From: JACQHM01 sp964535215
Lineage (GTDB): Bacteria > Methylomirabilota > Methylomirabilia > Methylomirabilales > JACQHM01
Assembly (NCBI GenBank): GCA_964535215.1
Contig: CAZHST010000049.1
Location: forward strand, 1-20,741
Reading direction: 5' to 3'
DNA: 20,741 nt
Part shown: piece after piece, positions 1 through 6,760 of the stretch
How positions within the stretch are numbered: the first letter of the stretch is position 1
How the letters are laid out: every line of letters starts with the position of its first letter
Position numbers and translations under genes: made by a program
Notes under the pieces: generated by a model
The model's database searches: none
Seen by the model: the letters and a program-made list of their open reading frames with translations, nothing else
Told to the model about the DNA's origin: nothing

Positions 1-76
1 TTAATTTTTCTCACTAATCATGGAGATGTGTGCCTGCAATCCTCAAACTCAGGTCAGGGGGAAAGCTTCTTTACGT

Positions 77-94
77 CAAGCCGACATCGGTTTG
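77..94 (-). terminator. possible weak hairpin after the DUF1802 gene
   Basis: Just past the DUF1802 stop codon the minus strand reads CAAACCGATGTCGGCTTG. It can fold into a seven-pair stem with one mismatch and a four-base loop. No run of T follows it, so it does not meet the usual picture of an intrinsic terminator. The remaining bases 1-76 hold nothing I recognise. Confidence 0.2.
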
Positions 95-112
95 ATGATC
101 CAGGAACTCCTC

Positions 113-670
113 TTATGAGCTTTTGAGGACGGAGCGGATAGCCTCTACTTTGGTGGCGAATTCGGCCTCGGAGAGGGTCGGGATGGAGCCCGCCGTCGAA
201 AGTTCAAAGTCAAGCTTGACCCAGGACTTACAGCCCCGGTACTCCCGCGTCTCCTCGAAGGTCACAGCCTCGGGGAGGAGGTAGGTCCGGAGAAGCAGGA
301 CGTAGAGGGGGTTTTCGGGACGGTAGTGGAACCGGAGGTCAATGTAAGAAGGCGTCCAGATATGGTGCCCCTCTAACTGGTGAAGCCGCCCAAGATCCGT
401 CGCTTCGAGGACCTCCTCGACGGTGGCGTACGCGTCAATCCTCACCTTCCCCCAGAGGTCAGGTGTCTCCTGAGCAGCTTCGAAATCCTTGAAGAACGGC
501 GGGCGGATGTACCGCTTCTCCTGGTGGCTGAAGGTGGGGTAGAGGAAGAACTCCTGGTGCTCGACCCGAAACTCTCCCCCCTCCTCGGCGATGCCCCCCT
601 TCCTAAGGAGCATGATCTGCTTCCCTTCTTTCAAGGCCTTGACCACAACCGCCCATTCTTTAAGGGCCAT
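113..670 (-). CDS. DUF1802 family protein
   Basis: A 185-aa protein that I recognise as the DUF1802 family from its opening (MALKEWAVVVKAL), the following LLRKGG, and the EHQEFFLYPT motif near residues 37-46. The family has no established biochemical function. I see no signal peptide or membrane segment. The reading frame extends nine codons further upstream, but the ATG at 670 matches the usual family start and has a GGGGAG ribosome-binding sequence just before it. It is the last gene of the minus-strand run, 88 nt after the unknown 132-aa gene. That gap is larger than those in the cobalamin block, so separate transcription is possible. Family assignment is fairly sure; any link to cobalamin or haem metabolism is only positional. 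Confidence 0.8.
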   Translation of the reverse strand: MALKEWAVVVKALKEGKQIMLLRKGGIAEEGGEFRVEHQEFFLYPTFSHQEKRYIRPPFFKDFEAAQETPDLWGKVRIDAYATVEEVLEATDLGRLHQLEGHHIWTPSYIDLRFHYRPENPLYVLLLRTYLLPEAVTFEETREYRGCKSWVKLDFELSTAGSIPTLSEAEFATKVEAIRSVLKSS

Positions 671-758
671 ACAACTCCCCATTTTTGTGCACCCCATTTC
701 ACATCCTTAAGCTACCACTAAATCGTCGCTTGTCAACCAAAAAGGGGGGAGCTTCCGA

Positions 759-1157
759 TCAGCCGGTTTCTGCACGGCTATGTACCGGGTGGCGGAGATA
801 AAAACCGACAATCGCTTCAAAGGCCTCCCGACCAATCTCTACGATCCGACCCACATGGAGCTTCAGGACCTCATCGGTGATCCTTCCGATGTAGGCCTTC
901 GTATCGCTGCGGTTGATCTTGTAGTTGTGCCCCTCCTCAACGCACTCCAGCTCAAGCCCGAATCGGGCCAGCAGGAGGGAGAGATCCCACATGCAGGTCT
1001 CCTCGAGATCAGGTGGGTTTTGGGCGTAGAAAGCGACGAGCGGGATGGCCATAGCCCCCTTGTAAAACTGGGCTTGACCTCCTGGGAGCTCAAAGTCCTT
1101 GCTCCCTTCCCCGTCATAGCCTTCGATCGCCTTCCACACATCCAACGGACTCGCCAT
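759..1157 (-). CDS. hypothetical protein, 132 aa
   Basis: I do not recognise this protein. It is 132 aa, soluble-looking and acidic, with no signal peptide, membrane helix or cysteine cluster. The start at 1157 (MASPLDVWKAI) is preferred because GGAG lies six bases upstream. The longer reading frame begins with a TTG at 1217 and lacks such a site. Visible features are a short FELPGGQAQFYKG segment near residues 22-34 and a mixed alpha/beta composition, with nothing diagnostic. It lies between a small winged-helix gene (111 nt upstream) and the DUF1802 gene (88 nt downstream), all on the same strand. The coding call rests on frame openness, the ribosome-binding site and position, so the gene is likely real but its role is unknown. 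Confidence 0.6.
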   Translation of the reverse strand: MASPLDVWKAIEGYDGEGSKDFELPGGQAQFYKGAMAIPLVAFYAQNPPDLEETCMWDLSLLLARFGLELECVEEGHNYKINRSDTKAYIGRITDEVLKLHVGRIVEIGREAFEAIVGFYLRHPVHSRAETG

Positions 1158-1268
1158 GGCACACTCCGTATCGTTAGGACAGGGTCCAGCTTCGTGAACT
1201 TTGCTGAATCCTGGCAAAAAGCCGTGTTTTACCCAGTGTCAAATAGCCTCTTCTTCAGGCCGACATGC

Positions 1269-1559
1269 TTAGAGATAGCCCTCTTCCTCAAACCAACTCA
1301 GCCTTTCCCAGGCCTCTTCGCTCAGTTGATAGTAGTAAGTTCCCCATTCCACCTCCCGCCTCAAGAAGCCTTGCTGATAAAGTTTGGTGAGCAAGGCGGC
1401 TGCTACAGCCTCCAATATCCCCAGATCATGTGCCACATCCTGGGAGGAGACCGCATACCCTTCCCCGTTTCGGGTCGCAACGTAGTCGAGGACTATGGCC
1501 TCCTGCTGAAAGTCGCCCTCCACTCGGTCAGCTTGCATATTCTTTTGCCCTTCATGCAT
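1269..1559 (-). CDS. small winged-helix DNA-binding-like protein
   Basis: A 96-aa protein whose core looks like a winged helix. A helix with AIVLDYVATRNGEG is followed by the helix-turn-helix-like stretch VSSQDVAHDLGI, then AALLTKLYQQGFLRRE, then a beta-wing with WGTYYYQLSEEA. This is the MarR/DtxR-like layout of a small transcriptional regulator or a stand-alone wHTH domain, with no effector domain. It starts at the ATG at 1559 after GGGGAAATC, 28 nt behind the ChuX/HutX-like gene, so the two are probably co-transcribed. A local regulator role, for example responding to tetrapyrrole status, is my inference. The fold call is moderate and the target unknown. Confidence 0.6.
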   Translation of the reverse strand: MHEGQKNMQADRVEGDFQQEAIVLDYVATRNGEGYAVSSQDVAHDLGILEAVAAALLTKLYQQGFLRREVEWGTYYYQLSEEAWERLSWFEEEGYL

Positions 1560-1587
1560 GATTTCCCCAAGATGCTCTTCCCTCGGC

Positions 1588-2139
1588 TCAGTTTCCTCGC
1601 TCTCCTTTGCAGTAACGAGCCTTCGCCTGATGAAAGGCTTCTAACTGCTCAGCCGATACTTCTCCACTTGCGCTCCGAATCAGAAAGGCCTTCAGGACAC
1701 AATCCCCATTCGTGTCGAAGAATTGGACCGAGTAGCTCACCGACCCAGGGGGATGGCCTTGCTTCTCAACGAAGTATGCCCTCGCCAACGAGGGCACCCT
1801 GAGATGAAAGTGATACTGCTCCGTTTCTAGGTTAAGGTACTGTCCGCTTTGCCACCCTTCCGCAAGCGTGGCCAGCAGTTCCACGACCGCGCCGCTTGAG
1901 CGGACCGTGAGGCGAAGGCGGCCCCACGCCTTCAGGGTTTCAAGCAGCTCGGCCGGCGCGATGGCATCAGCCCTAAAGCTCTGGTGCCCTTCGAGAGCTT
2001 GGAGAACCTTCTCCTCCGGGAGGCCGAGCGATTCGGCGATCTCCGTAAACGTCGCAGGCTTCCCGGTGGCGATAGCTTGGCGGATCTCCTCATCCTGGAC
2101 GGCGCCTCTCTTCTCACCGGCTTTACCCAAGTCCCTCAT
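1588..2139 (-). CDS. ChuX/HutX-like (haem utilisation fold) protein
   Basis: A 183-aa protein resembling the cytosolic haem carrier family HutX/ChuX. The N-terminal third is the small helical part (EIAESLGLPEEKVLQALEG) seen at the start of HutX. It is followed by a segment with LLETLKAWG and a beta-rich half with YHFHLRVPSLARAYFVEK, SYSVQFFDTNGDCVLKAFL and a closing EQLEAFHQAK helix. These match the order of motifs in HutX, where GHL, the SKPFMGR region, FF..G...FKIYLGRD and the final helix occupy the same places. Family members bind haem, and some relatives take part in anaerobic haem breakdown. The gene begins 18 nt after pduX with an AAGGAG site, so it probably belongs to the cobalamin transcript. 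Whether it handles haem, a corrinoid precursor or neither cannot be read from sequence. Confidence 0.65.
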   Translation of the reverse strand: MRDLGKAGEKRGAVQDEEIRQAIATGKPATFTEIAESLGLPEEKVLQALEGHQSFRADAIAPAELLETLKAWGRLRLTVRSSGAVVELLATLAEGWQSGQYLNLETEQYHFHLRVPSLARAYFVEKQGHPPGSVSYSVQFFDTNGDCVLKAFLIRSASGEVSAEQLEAFHQAKARYCKGERGN

Positions 2140-2157
2140 CTCTCCGTCTCCTTACTG

Positions 2158-3099
2158 TTATGGTGACATCGCTCGTACGATTCTCCTACTGTTAAGAATG
2201 GGATCAGATGAGAGCAGGCGTGGACCCCCATCAATGAGGCGGCACAGAAAGGAGGCCTCTAAGGCTGGCAAGCGGTCAGCCAGGTAGCCTAAGCAGGCGC
2301 TTCCTCCATGGTGTCGAGGGTCGAGGAGGACGCCGATGACGGTGCCGCTGTGGGCGACGTTGACTCCTAAGGCGTCGAGCTCCTCAGCCAGATGGAGCAC
2401 CTCTTCCAGATAGGGCTTATAAAGGATCTGCTGGTTGGCGATGGCGCTTAACGTCGCCCCTTTTCCCAGGAGCTTCCAGTCCTGAGCGGCAAGGCCCTCC
2501 TGGACCATCTCTAAGGCTTCCTGAACCATCGGCTCAAGCTCTTGAAGGAGCGCTCGGTGATCGATCCGGTTAAAGGCGATCGTGTTGACCTCCCCGCCGA
2601 AGTCTAAGACGGCCACCTCCAAAGGCGGCGCTGGCCCAAGGTCCTTGTACAGCTTTCCCTCACGATGATCGAAGAGGACGATCCCAGGAAACAGGGAGCC
2701 GTCGGTTGGCTCAATGGCCAAGGCCAGGTCGGCGGCCTCTCGAGGATCAAATGGTTCGCCCAAAGCAAAACCGGCCGCGTAAATGGCCCCGGCCACATCC
2801 GCCGTGCTGCTGGCCATCCCCTTCCCCTTAGGGAGTGAGGAGTCGATCCGCATCCTGGCCGAAATCCCTTCCTGCCTGCGATGGGCCAGGGCCAAGCGGA
2901 GCGCGGCCTCTGCCTTGGGGAGATCGGCCGAGCAGTCCCAGATTCTCTCCGTAGCTGTGAGCTCGACGGAAACGATGGAGAAGCAGTCGATGGGACAGGA
3001 GACGTGAAAGCTTACCCCTCCGATTGTTCCCTGGACTAACTCCCCACAGGTCCCGGGCAGAGCGACCCGAGCGATCCCGTTATCGACCCTTGGCAACAT
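2158..3099 (-). CDS. pduX: L-threonine kinase (GHMP family)
   Basis: PduX phosphorylates L-threonine to L-threonine-O-3-phosphate, the substrate of the CobD decarboxylase found upstream in the same operon. The 313-aa product has the GHMP-kinase layout: an N-terminal strand pair with ALPGTCGELVQG at residues 13-24, the phosphate-binding motif PKGKGMASSTAD at 90-101, and a C-terminal motif region around VAHSGTVIGVLLD. The CPIDCFS segment near 35-41 is typical of PduX-like proteins. The open frame runs 31 codons further upstream, but those codons read through the end of cobU and do not resemble a kinase. I therefore place the start at the ATG at 3099, which has GAAGG four bases upstream. It overlaps the present end of the truncated cobU by 64 nt. 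Confidence 0.88.
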   Translation of the reverse strand: MLPRVDNGIARVALPGTCGELVQGTIGGVSFHVSCPIDCFSIVSVELTATERIWDCSADLPKAEAALRLALAHRRQEGISARMRIDSSLPKGKGMASSTADVAGAIYAAGFALGEPFDPREAADLALAIEPTDGSLFPGIVLFDHREGKLYKDLGPAPPLEVAVLDFGGEVNTIAFNRIDHRALLQELEPMVQEALEMVQEGLAAQDWKLLGKGATLSAIANQQILYKPYLEEVLHLAEELDALGVNVAHSGTVIGVLLDPRHHGGSACLGYLADRLPALEASFLCRLIDGGPRLLSSDPILNSRRIVRAMSP

Positions 3100-3542
3100 A
3101 ACGCCTTCAGCCGGCCGAGAGGGAAGGGGGGCACGACTCCCATCCCTACCTCGTTGGAAACGACGATGAGCGTCCGTCGACCGCTGCGACAAGTGGAAAG
3201 GAGGGCCTTGATCTCCTTCGTCACAGCCTTCTCTACCTCAAGACCTTCTGGACCGTTCAGCAGGTTGGCCACGAGGAGGGTCAGGCAGTCTATTAGAACA
3301 ACCTCCCCTCCCTTCCCAACCTCGGCGATGGCCCTCGCAACCTCCCTGGTGACCTCCAGCATCCTCCAATCCTTCGGCCGCCTCCTACGATGGAGGGCGA
3401 TCCTTCGGCGCATCTCCTCATCCTTCGGCTCAGCCGTCGCCACATACCGCACGGGCTTCCCTAGCGAGGCGGCGTAGGCCTCTGCAAAGCGGCTCTTCCC
3501 ACTTCTGGTCCCTCCCAGGATCAGGGCGAGCTTAGCTCCCAT
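3036..3542 (-). CDS. cobU: adenosylcobinamide kinase/guanylyltransferase, C-terminally truncated
   Basis: CobU phosphorylates adenosylcobinamide and converts it to GDP-cobinamide in the nucleotide-loop branch. The 168-aa product shows the P-loop GGTRSGKS at residues 10-17, the guanylyl-accepting histidine within ALHRRRRP at about residue 51, LIDCLTLLVANLL, and VVSNEVGMGVVP. Homology stops at PLGR (residue 144). The tail LKALCCQGSITG to the stop is simply the start region of pduX read in another frame. The usual ending (RDLLGRANQ-type helix and a final VAGIP-type strand, roughly 35 residues) is absent in all frames. The ATG at 3542 fits the family start, although no good ribosome-binding site precedes it. 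The ancestral cobC stop overlapped it, suggesting former coupling. The product may be inactive. Confidence 0.75.
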   Translation of the reverse strand: MGAKLALILGGTRSGKSRFAEAYAASLGKPVRYVATAEPKDEEMRRRIALHRRRRPKDWRMLEVTREVARAIAEVGKGGEVVLIDCLTLLVANLLNGPEGLEVEKAVTKEIKALLSTCRSGRRTLIVVSNEVGMGVVPPFPLGRLKALCCQGSITGSLGSLCPGPVGS

Positions 3543-3646
3543 GGCTGAGGTGACAGGTGTCATTGAGGAGCATGAGGATTGTGCTGTCTCTCCGCACATT
3601 CAGCCGAGAGATGGAAGTAGAGGCGCAAATCCAGATTCTTACACCT
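3532..3646 (-). pseudogene. cobC: 3' remnant of cobC (alpha-ribazole phosphatase)
   Basis: Between the cobA stop and cobU lies a stretch that reads as the end of a histidine phosphatase of the CobC family. One frame gives LRCKNLDLRLYFHL. A one-base shift near 3605 gives RLNVRRDSTILM and then LLNDTCHLSHGS before a TAA at 3532-3534. The LNDTCHL ending is the usual C-terminus of alpha-ribazole phosphatases. The stop overlaps the cobU start, a typical operon junction. The matching 5' part lies on the other side of cobA at 4367-4759, so this is the downstream half of a split, dead gene. Seen: the motifs and frame change. Inferred: the common origin of the two halves. Confidence 0.75.
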
Positions 3647-4368
3647 CAATCCGCAACCAAGGTCTCCCGTAGCTTGACCACAGGACCCACCACGAAGACT
3701 GCCGGTGGGTCCACCGTAACCCTCCCGTGGGCGACCTTAGCCAAGGTGGAGCACAGCACCCGCTCCTCAGGGGTGGTACCCCTCTCAATGAAGGCCACCG
3801 GCTCTTCAGGATCCCGACCGGCAGCGATGAGGGCCTGGGCAATGCGTTCCCGCTGCTCCACCCCCATCAGGATCACCAAGGTTTCCACCCGAGCAAGCTG
3901 CGACCAGTCCTGCTCACGCCCGTCCTGGCAGTGCCCGGTGACCACGGCGAAAGAGGCCGAAAGCCCCCGAAAGGTGAGGGGGATTCCGGCCAAGCCGGGA
4001 ACCGCAATAGCTGAGGTGATGCCCGGGACGAGCTCCACCGGGATCCCGTGCTCCCTGAGGAAGAGCCATTCTTCCCCTCCTCGGCCGAAGACGAGGGGAT
4101 CACCCCCTTTGAGTCGAACAACGGTTTTCCCTTGCCGGGCGTAGTGCAAAAGCAGTTCCAGGATCCGTTGCTGGACCTGCTGCTGTTCTCCGTGGAACTT
4201 GCCCACGTAGATCTGCTCGGCATGAGGGGGAGCCAGATCCAGCACCCGGGAACTCACCAGGCGGTCGTAGAGAACCACCTCAGCCTGCTCCAAGGCCTTC
4301 ACGGCCTTAAGTGTGAGGAGCTCCGTGTCTCCCGGGCCCGCTCCTACTAGGTAGACTTTCCCCTTCAT
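3646..4368 (-). CDS. cobA: uroporphyrinogen-III C-methyltransferase (SUMT)
   Basis: SUMT transfers two methyl groups from S-adenosylmethionine to uroporphyrinogen III, giving precorrin-2, the entry step to cobalamin and sirohaem. The 240-aa, single-domain protein has the family motifs in order: VGAGPGD near residues 8-14, RLKGGDPLVFGRGGEE in the first half, VPGITSA, VVTGH, and a closing segment with FVVGPVV. It lacks the extra sirohaem-synthase domains of CysG. The ATG at 4368 fits the family start but has only a weak AGAAGAG ribosome-binding sequence. Its position is odd: phosphatase-like sequence continues right up to its start and resumes right after its stop, so it sits inside a former cobC gene. 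The SUMT itself looks intact. Its place near the end of the operon, far from the other early-pathway genes, fits late arrival. Confidence 0.92.
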   Translation of the reverse strand: MKGKVYLVGAGPGDTELLTLKAVKALEQAEVVLYDRLVSSRVLDLAPPHAEQIYVGKFHGEQQQVQQRILELLLHYARQGKTVVRLKGGDPLVFGRGGEEWLFLREHGIPVELVPGITSAIAVPGLAGIPLTFRGLSASFAVVTGHCQDGREQDWSQLARVETLVILMGVEQRERIAQALIAAGRDPEEPVAFIERGTTPEERVLCSTLAKVAHGRVTVDPPAVFVVGPVVKLRETLVAD

Positions 4369-4759
4369 GAGCGTGGAGAACTCTTCTGCCGGCCAAGGTC
4401 TTGGAATAGCGATCGCTTACCGCGAGTCCTCCCATCACCCCCTCTTCCCCTCCTCGAGTGGATTCGCCCCGACTGTCTCTCCAGGACGTTGAAGGAACGT
4501 GCCGTCAAGGATGCCAATCACCCAATCACCTTTTGGGTCGGGTTTCTTCTGTCGTTCCATAGACCTGTATGATCTCATAGAACCGATAGAGCAAAGTAGC
4601 AAACCGGCTATCGCATTGAACTTCTCTTAGGCTAAGCTTTCGTCTACGAGGCAGGTTAGCTCCTCATCTCTCCAGGCTTAAGCCCCTATGCCTTCCTCCC
4701 TGATACCGGTTTTCCTAGTTCCAGATGGTTTCGCCGTGCCTGATCAGGATCGCTTCCAT
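4367..4759 (-). pseudogene. cobC: 5' remnant of cobC (alpha-ribazole phosphatase)
   Basis: This otherwise gene-free stretch between cobD and cobA is a decayed histidine phosphatase. It opens at 4759, overlapping the end of cobD by 16 nt, with MEAILIRHGETIWN, the catalytic RHGE motif, and then meets a TAG at 4715-4717. The same frame continues with NRYQGG, then LSLREVQCDSRFATLLYRFYEII (compare the family pattern of a REV.FDA.YSS.L.RA.ETA type), then RGES, and finally GRRVLHAHEG, which corresponds to the VLVVSHGG motif with the second catalytic histidine. Three TGA stops (4664-4666, 4526-4528, 4505-4507) also interrupt it. It ends where cobA begins, and the C-terminal part resumes after cobA. 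Intact CobC would remove phosphate from alpha-ribazole 5'-phosphate or adenosylcobalamin 5'-phosphate. Confidence 0.82.
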
Positions 4760-5832
4760 CCCATATTGCACCGGAGCAGCTCCTCGATAGCCAGCAGTAA
4801 CCGCTTGTTCTCTTCCGGCTTTCTGGCCCCGATTCGGACGAAGTGGGGGAGACCGAAGGAAGTGCAGTCCCGAACGGCAATGCCCTCCTGAAGGAGGGCC
4901 CTAGAGAAGGCTTCGGCATCCCCTACCTCACTCAGGAAGAAATGGACAGCCGAGGGGAGGATCGAAAGGCCTAAGGATGCCCAGGCCGAAGCTAACACTG
5001 CCTTCGCCCCCCTCGTCTTTGCCAAGGTCTCCTGAAGATGTGCCTCGTCCGCTAACGCGGCGATCCCGGCCGCCTGGGCAAAGGCGTTCACGCTCCAGGG
5101 CGGGTGGACACGCCCCAAGGCTTGAATCATCTCCTCCGGGCCGACGGCGTAGCCAAGCCGGAGGCCGGTCAGGGCGTAGTCCTTGGTCATGGAGCGGAGG
5201 ATGAGGAGACGGCCCGATTCGAGGAGCGGCAGGGAGGACCAAGGCCTTTCGGTGAAGTTGACAAAGGCTTCATCCAGGACGAGGAGCCCTTCTTGACAGG
5301 CCTCAAGGAGCACCTCCACGTCGGTCAACCCCAGGTACCGGCCTGTTGGATTGTCTGGGTTGCACAAAAAGACGAGGCGCGGCTCTCTTTGACGGATGAA
5401 GCGGACCAGCTTCTCAACATCCAGGTGAAAGCTCTCCTCTGCCCTCGTCCTGAAGGTCTCCACCCGGGCCCTCATGAGGTTCGCCGCGAGACGGTACTCG
5501 CCGAAGGCCGGCTCCACCACCACGACCCGATCGCCGGGACGGAGGTAGGCTAAGGCGATGAGGCGGATCAGCTCTACAGAGCCGTTACCCACCAGGATGG
5601 AGACCTCTCCGACTCCAAGCTTCTCGGCGATGGCGAGGCGGAGCTTGGTCGCCTCCGGGTCGGGATAGCGATCAAGAGGAACCGTTAAGAGCGCTTCCCG
5701 AACCAGGGGGGAAGGGCCGAAGGGGTTGATGTTCGCGCTGAAATCAAGGACCCCTTCCCCTTGCGTCCCGCCATGAAGGGCGGGGACAAGCTTGGCCACC
5801 TCCGGCCTTGGCTGGACAAGGGACTTACGCAT
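4744..5832 (-). CDS. cobD: L-threonine-O-3-phosphate decarboxylase (CobD, PLP-dependent)
   Basis: CobD (Salmonella naming) decarboxylates L-threonine phosphate to (R)-1-amino-2-propanol phosphate, the arm that CbiB attaches to cobyric acid. The 362-aa protein is a fold-type I PLP enzyme: LHGG followed by LDFSANINPFGP at residues 29-40, VGNGSVELI at 81-89, CNPDNPTGRYL at 157-167, LVLDEAFVNFTE near 184-195, and SMTKDYALTGLRLGY with the probable PLP lysine at 217. The HGG...DFSANINP opening distinguishes Thr-P decarboxylases from histidinol-phosphate aminotransferases, the closest alternative. The start overlaps the end of cbiB by 8 nt, indicating coupling. PduX downstream supplies its substrate. 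The gene looks complete. Confidence 0.9.
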   Translation of the reverse strand: MRKSLVQPRPEVAKLVPALHGGTQGEGVLDFSANINPFGPSPLVREALLTVPLDRYPDPEATKLRLAIAEKLGVGEVSILVGNGSVELIRLIALAYLRPGDRVVVVEPAFGEYRLAANLMRARVETFRTRAEESFHLDVEKLVRFIRQREPRLVFLCNPDNPTGRYLGLTDVEVLLEACQEGLLVLDEAFVNFTERPWSSLPLLESGRLLILRSMTKDYALTGLRLGYAVGPEEMIQALGRVHPPWSVNAFAQAAGIAALADEAHLQETLAKTRGAKAVLASAWASLGLSILPSAVHFFLSEVGDAEAFSRALLQEGIAVRDCTSFGLPHFVRIGARKPEENKRLLLAIEELLRCNMGWKRS

Positions 5833-6760
5833 CGTTCAGCATCCAGATGAGGCCGAAGCAGAGAGGCAGGAAGAGGGCCACGGCGAACCCGAACACCCGA
5901 ACCCCCCGGCGAATCGCCTCCGGATCCAGCTTCCCCTCCCCCTCGCCGAGGCAGTAATGCCCCCGCTTCTCGAGCCTGACCTTTAAGGCGCCCGCCATGG
6001 CTGCCATCGTCCAGCCGGCGTTGGGGCTCGCCGTCTGACGATGGTGCTGGAGCATGATCCTGAAGGCGCTTCGCCCATCCTCCCCGGCCAATGGGGAGGC
6101 GAGAACGATGAAGAGGGCAGCGACCCGGGCCGGGATCAGGTTCAGGAGGTCGTCCAGTTGGGCGGCCGCCTTCCCCAGGTACTCATGGGCGGGGTCGCGG
6201 TAGCCCAGGACGGCATCGGCGACGTTCACGAAGCGGTAAAGGAGAGCTCCCGGCAGGTCAAAGAGGGCATAGAAAAGGAGGGGGGCGACAACGGCATCGG
6301 TCAGGTTCTCCGCCACTGACTCGATGGTGGCTGCCGCGACCTCCCGCTCATCCAGGTCAGCCGTGGCTCGGCTCACGAGGTGGTAGCCGAGCCTTCGACG
6401 CGCCTCAGGGAGATCCTGCGCCTCTAAAGCGGACCGCACACAGCTTGCGGCCTTGACCAGGCCTTGGATCGAGAAGGCCGTTTTGAGAAGGAGAGCCTGT
6501 GCCAAGATGGAGAACGGGAGTGGAGTCCACCGGAAGAGGGCGAGGAGTAAGGAGGCAACACCAAGAACGAAGAGCGCTCCAAAGAGGACAAGGACGGCAC
6601 CGGAGCAGAATGCCTTCCACGGCTTGCCTCGGAGGGTGTGCCGCTCCCCCCAGTGAAGATAACGCCCCATCCAGGCGACGGGGTGGATCCTGTTCGGCGG
6701 CTCCCCGAAGAGGAGGTCAAGGAAGAGGGCAACACTTAACACGAGGAGCGCTTCGAGCAT
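5825..6760 (-). CDS. cbiB: adenosylcobinamide-phosphate synthase (integral membrane)
   Basis: CbiB joins adenosylcobyric acid to aminopropanol phosphate in the cytoplasmic membrane. The 311-aa product shows the family opening (LFLDLLFGEPPNRIHPVAWMGR), a run of hydrophobic segments (around LVLFGALFVLGVASLLLALF), then LVSRATADLDEREVAAATIESVAENLTDAVVAPL-type sequence, FVNVADAVLGYRD, and ASPNAGWTMAAMAGAL. The frame is open 34 codons further upstream, but that is cbiZ sequence out of frame. The ATG at 6760 has GAGGGAAG upstream and matches the family start. It overlaps cbiZ by 25 nt and cobD by 8 nt. The aerobic-pathway name for the same enzyme is CobD, not to be confused with the decarboxylase next door. 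Confidence 0.93.
   Translation of the reverse strand: MLEALLVLSVALFLDLLFGEPPNRIHPVAWMGRYLHWGERHTLRGKPWKAFCSGAVLVLFGALFVLGVASLLLALFRWTPLPFSILAQALLLKTAFSIQGLVKAASCVRSALEAQDLPEARRRLGYHLVSRATADLDEREVAAATIESVAENLTDAVVAPLLFYALFDLPGALLYRFVNVADAVLGYRDPAHEYLGKAAAQLDDLLNLIPARVAALFIVLASPLAGEDGRSAFRIMLQHHRQTASPNAGWTMAAMAGALKVRLEKRGHYCLGEGEGKLDPEAIRRGVRVFGFAVALFLPLCFGLIWMLNDA

Noticed and set aside
780..1802. 340-aa open frame on the plus strand
   Set aside because: It lies antisense to three better-supported minus-strand genes, has no recognisable motif, and its composition is that expected of the reverse strand of GC-rich coding DNA.
4435..4560. 41-codon minus-strand ORF opening at an ATG (MERQKKPDPKGD)
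   Set aside because: It falls inside the decayed cobC region, has no ribosome-binding site, and the neighbouring frame keeps better phosphatase similarity on both sides.
4369..4743. Cobalamin riboswitch in the largest non-coding stretch of the operon
   Set aside because: I find no B12-box-like sequence or suitable stem arrangement here, and the stretch is explained as cobC pseudogene. A riboswitch would be expected upstream of the first gene, outside the window.
4744..5832. Histidinol-phosphate aminotransferase (HisC) for the PLP enzyme
   Set aside because: The HGG...DFSANINPFGP opening and the operon context with cbiB and pduX fit threonine-phosphate decarboxylase better.
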